From Pelecanus crispus (Eukaryota; Chordata; Aves; Pelecaniformes; Pelecanidae), in contig NC_134649.1 in assembly GCF_030463565.1 (NCBI RefSeq), forward strand, positions 1,994,001 to 2,058,000: DNA of 64,000 nt. Reading direction: 5' to 3'. Position numbers and translations under genes: made by a program. The notes beneath the pieces are model-generated. The model was not told the DNA's origin and searched no databases. It worked only from the letters and a program-made list of their open reading frames with translations. Within the stretch, counting starts at the first letter, position 1. The number at the start of each line of letters is the position of its first letter. Positions 61,090-64,000 of the stretch are shown one piece after another.

Positions 61090-63308
61090 AAGCTTCTCAA
61101 AACCGACAAGCACCTCCCCATTTTCCCACCACTTCTTTTGAAATAAAACCAGCATAATACTGATGACGCTTCAGATTCTCTTCACTTTCTTTTTTTTTTT
61201 TTTTAATACCATCTCATCCTCTGTGGATGCAAAATATTATTTTGCACTAACGGATTGTCAAATGACTGCATGTTTAAATCCTTTTACAATAGTGATTATT
61301 GCTTGGAGAGCTGTACTTACATCTATGAACAGCAAGAAGCTCACCTTGCAAGTCATAAGGCATAGGTGTCATATGGAATGGATGCCTGTAGTCTTGGATA
61401 AGTGATGTATTGATGTAGCTGGTATCAACAGCAGGAAGGCTTGGTGTTCTTGACACAGGAGACGCTTGATGGGGTAAATTTAAAATGCTGGAAGAAACAA
61501 AGACTTGTTACAAGCATAAAACACAGTCTTGGCATTAATGCTAGAAGAACAGCATTTGAAGACCTTCTATGCTGTCCTGTGCCCTATTTTCAAATTTAAC
61601 GCATGGCCAACCTGTGCCCAATTTTCAAATTTAACGCATGGCCAACCTCTCAATATGCATTCTGAACTTTGTGACAGGTGCACAACAACAACTCCCCTAC
61701 TAAATTTCAAAGCTTCACTAGAAAGCATCAAGATGCTACAGCACCTCAATAAGTCTTGTAAGGACTGGGGGGAGGACGACAACACACGGACATGAGCCTC
61801 ACACGTTCCCCAAACTTTCTTCTCACGACATCATTTTAACAGAAAATTTAACTCAGTCCAAGCCAGACTGCAGCCCAAACAGTTGAAGTCTAGCAAAATT
61901 AAAAGCAAAGTAAAGCTCGGTCTCAAAGAGTAGAAACTGATGACTCACTATGAATGGTATTGGGATCTCTGCTACAAATACTCCTAAGCCAGGACAAGAC
62001 AATCCAAAAGGTATAGTGAACCCTCCAAAAAGGCACAAATCTGCTACCAACGCAACAGATACGCTCTACAGGGTAATGAGCAGTGGAAGACAGCCAAGAA
62101 GGTCTTGAGGAGTTTTAACTGATCACCGAGTCATTTACACCACTGGAGTGGTAATCAGTTCACCAAGAGGATCCCTTTGGTTTAGCCTCAGTTTTCATCC
62201 CTGCATGTTTATGTAAACAGGGTGCTATTAACAGCTTGGCTACTTAGGTGTAATCAGGTTATTCTGGCATTCTTTATTACTATGCTATTGGCAGTAATCA
62301 CTGGCAGAACCCCCACACTCCCATACCACACCCGTGTTTCTCATGGCTCGCTCTATGTTGCTGCTTTCACATTTCCCTATGGAAGAAAAACATTTCCAAA
62401 TCTGCAAAAAACATACTTCTAAGCTACAACCTTTGCACCATTTTATACTCATTCTCACAAACATGAGTATGAATACAATTAAAAAACTGTAGTGCTACAC
62501 ACTTAACTCAAAGTTGTTGTTCCAGGCTTTTCAGGCCTTGTGACTCGAGACCAAATGCATTTGCTATAAGCTACTAAATCAGGTTATAATCCAAATACAG
62601 AACTTTCTGGATACAATTTATTTATAAATTTGTTACTACTCTCCATCGTGAGCATATTCTCTCTGCATATTTTATTCTCACCCCTTATTATTTAATGGTG
62701 ATGCTGGAGATATGGAAGGACAGCTTCTCTTTGCAGATGGTTCTTCCTCCTCTTCATCCGATGAGCTATCAATGGTTAAATCAATCACTTCTACCTTCTT
62801 ATTTTTATTTGACTGTTGGTGAGAAGACACCTGATGTTCCAAGGAAGAGCTTATGCATCCTATACAAAGTAAGTCAACATTATAAGCTGTAGCTGACACC
62901 ACCACTACAATCATCATAACATCACAGCTTATTATATGCCTTCATAAATAAAGCTTACAACTTAGAATAAAAGACAACAAAATTACATAATGTTGATAAT
63001 AACTTGAAAGTACCATCAGCCCCAAACAGGTATTACTCAAGTAATCTTTCTCACAAATGATCATTAAAAGCTACAAACATACATGCAAAAATGAGCATTT
63101 TGAGAAGTTAAAGGAACATCAATACTTAATGGTCAACAGTATGACATTCAGTCCAGACACCCCAAAACACGACTTACCATCAACTCCGTTGTAAGATGCA
63201 GTTACTTCCTGCACTTCCTTCTTCGATCTCATAGGAGCCCACGATCCATCCTCCTTAAACTGAATTTCATCACAATCTGTACAATACTTCAGGATTTCCA
63301 TGAACAAC
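59191..63308 (-). CDS. PIAS1: PIAS1 SUMO E3 ligase, last five exons (5'-partial)
   Basis: Nuclear SUMO E3 ligase and inhibitor of activated STAT1. Minus-strand exons in gene order: 63308-63178, 62859-62682, 61487-61345, 61040-61003, 59487-59191 (TGA 59193-59191). All are GT-AG; phases 1, 2, 1 and 0 carry through, giving about 261 C-terminal residues of a protein near 650 aa. Exon 63308-63178 reads LFMEILKYCTDCDEIQFKED, just after the SP-RING, whose exons lie beyond the window. Exon 62859-62682 holds the SUMO-interacting motif VEVIDLTIDSSSDEEEEE, a hydrophobic core with a phospho-acidic tail. Next come the Ser/Pro-rich SPVSRTPSLPAVDTSYINTS, the 38-nt exon LDFFPFLSGDNQ, and the last exon HYNTSLLAAAAAV... 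to FGIIPDIISLD. By position these would be human exons 10-14. The gene converges on CALML4. Confidence 0.97.
61003..61087 (-). other. PIAS1: 38-nt PIAS1 exon preceded by a 36-T tract
   Basis: The exon at 61040-61003 encodes (G)LDFFPFLSGDNQ, with acceptor TTCTTTACAG and donor GTAAGT. Just upstream on the sense strand, separated by 11 nt, lies an uninterrupted run of 36 T (36 A at 61052-61087 on plus). This run is in effect the polypyrimidine tract. The run length is prone to polymorphism and miscounting. Confidence 0.9.
61576..61647. repeat. Two-copy 35-bp tandem duplication in a PIAS1 intron
   Basis: CCTGTGCCCTATTTTCAAAT...GCATGGCCAA is repeated at once as CCTGTGCCCAATTTTCAAAT...GCATGGCCAA with one mismatch, about 90 bp upstream (sense strand) of the 61487-61345 exon. 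It does not touch the splice sites. Confidence 0.85.
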
Positions 63309-64000
63309 CTGTCAATCAGAACCACTTAATCTCAGTCCTTAAAAAGAGCTTAACTCCTTTTTTCCCCCCAATATCTTTATTAGTCAGTGTAAGTTTGAAT
63401 TAGTGTTTAAAAAGAGTCAAAAGCTTTCATTGTTCTACCCTTCTCTCATCTGCTTCCTTAATAAGAAGGAGTCATTGAAAAATTTAAAATATTATCTAAA
63501 ACAAAAATCCGCACATTCACGTAAAAGACCTACAAGAGTGGAACCCGGCAGAGCCCATGACACAGAACTCTCCATTTCCCAAAATGAAGGAAGTGAACAA
63601 GCATTAAAAAAAAAAAAAAAAATCTCCTTCTTACCCATATTTCTCTTTGGCAATATTTAATTGAGGAAGCCCATATCTTAAAGGAGTCCATATAGCTGAA
63701 TATTTAAGGACTAGTATTTCCTGAAACCTCTTTAGATGTGAAAACTTCCTAACAAAAGCTGAGCATGGGAATCTAAACTTGCAGCCTCTTCTCCTAGCTG
63801 CGTCTCCTAAAACTTTTAGGATCCTGGCACCACATCACTCCCAGTGGGAATTCCAGCTTTTGACCAAGACTATTCATGTGGTTCTGCGTAGGAAAGAGCT
63901 TTGACTTAATTAGTGAGAAAGTTCTCTCTTTCCCAGACTGAAACTTTTTCTAGAAATAACCTTCTCTTTGGGATGCTATAACTGTATCACCTAATCTCCA
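63309..64000 (-). other. PIAS1: PIAS1 intron at the window edge
   Basis: AT-rich sequence upstream (sense strand) of the exon at 63308. I looked for the SP-RING exons on the minus strand and found none, so they lie beyond 64000. An A run lies at about 63606-63621. Nothing else is recognised. The other PIAS1 introns (59488-61002, 61041-61344, 61488-62681, 62860-63177) are likewise AT-rich and without genes. Confidence 0.6.

Overview
The window looks like avian genomic DNA. It carries seven 5'-truncated CR1 LINE fragments of the bird type (ending in the CATAGAATC / TTTAGGTTGGAAAAGACC signature), GC-rich compact introns, G-rich minisatellites, and five protein genes in the order ITGA11 - FEM1B - CLN6 - CALML4 - PIAS1. 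That order and the relative orientations are, from established knowledge, those of human 15q23, whose bird counterpart lies on the chromosome-10 type microchromosome. All coding joins below were worked out by hand from splice signals, reading-frame continuity and remembered vertebrate family sequences. No database was consulted.

Layout. 1-18882 (+): the last 20 coding exons of integrin alpha-11, from the beta-propeller to the transmembrane helix and tail; the upstream exons, including the collagen-binding I domain, lie before the window. About 18883-26036: a convergent 3' interval with the ITGA11 3'UTR, a microsatellite block, a CpG-rich block, one CR1 and a long FEM1B 3'UTR. 26037-30486 (-): FEM1B complete in two coding exons, 627 aa. 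30230-35230: a head-to-head FEM1B/CLN6 interval holding two CpG islands and two G-rich period-5 minisatellites. 35114-43230 (+): CLN6 complete, 7 exons, 317 aa. 45535-52366 (+): CALML4 complete, 5 exons, 153 aa. 52367-59190: a convergent interval with the CALML4 3'UTR, one CR1 and a long AT-rich PIAS1 3'UTR. 59191-63308 (-): the last five exons of PIAS1, about 261 residues. 63309-64000: PIAS1 intron.

The genes do not form one pathway; they are a conserved neighbourhood. ITGA11 is a collagen receptor subunit, FEM1B a CUL2 ubiquitin-ligase substrate receptor, CLN6 an ER membrane protein needed for lysosomal enzyme export, CALML4 a calmodulin-like light chain, and PIAS1 a SUMO E3 ligase and STAT inhibitor.

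The most notable points are: one surplus G in an ITGA11 exon (probably an assembly error); a CR1 lineage in which five copies share a duplicated 3' tail with an inserted linker; two pentamer minisatellites with the same G-rich strand between FEM1B and CLN6; and a 36-T tract next to a 38-nt PIAS1 exon. I found no CRISPR array, tRNA, rRNA or convincing undescribed gene system. The rest is ordinary vertebrate sequence.
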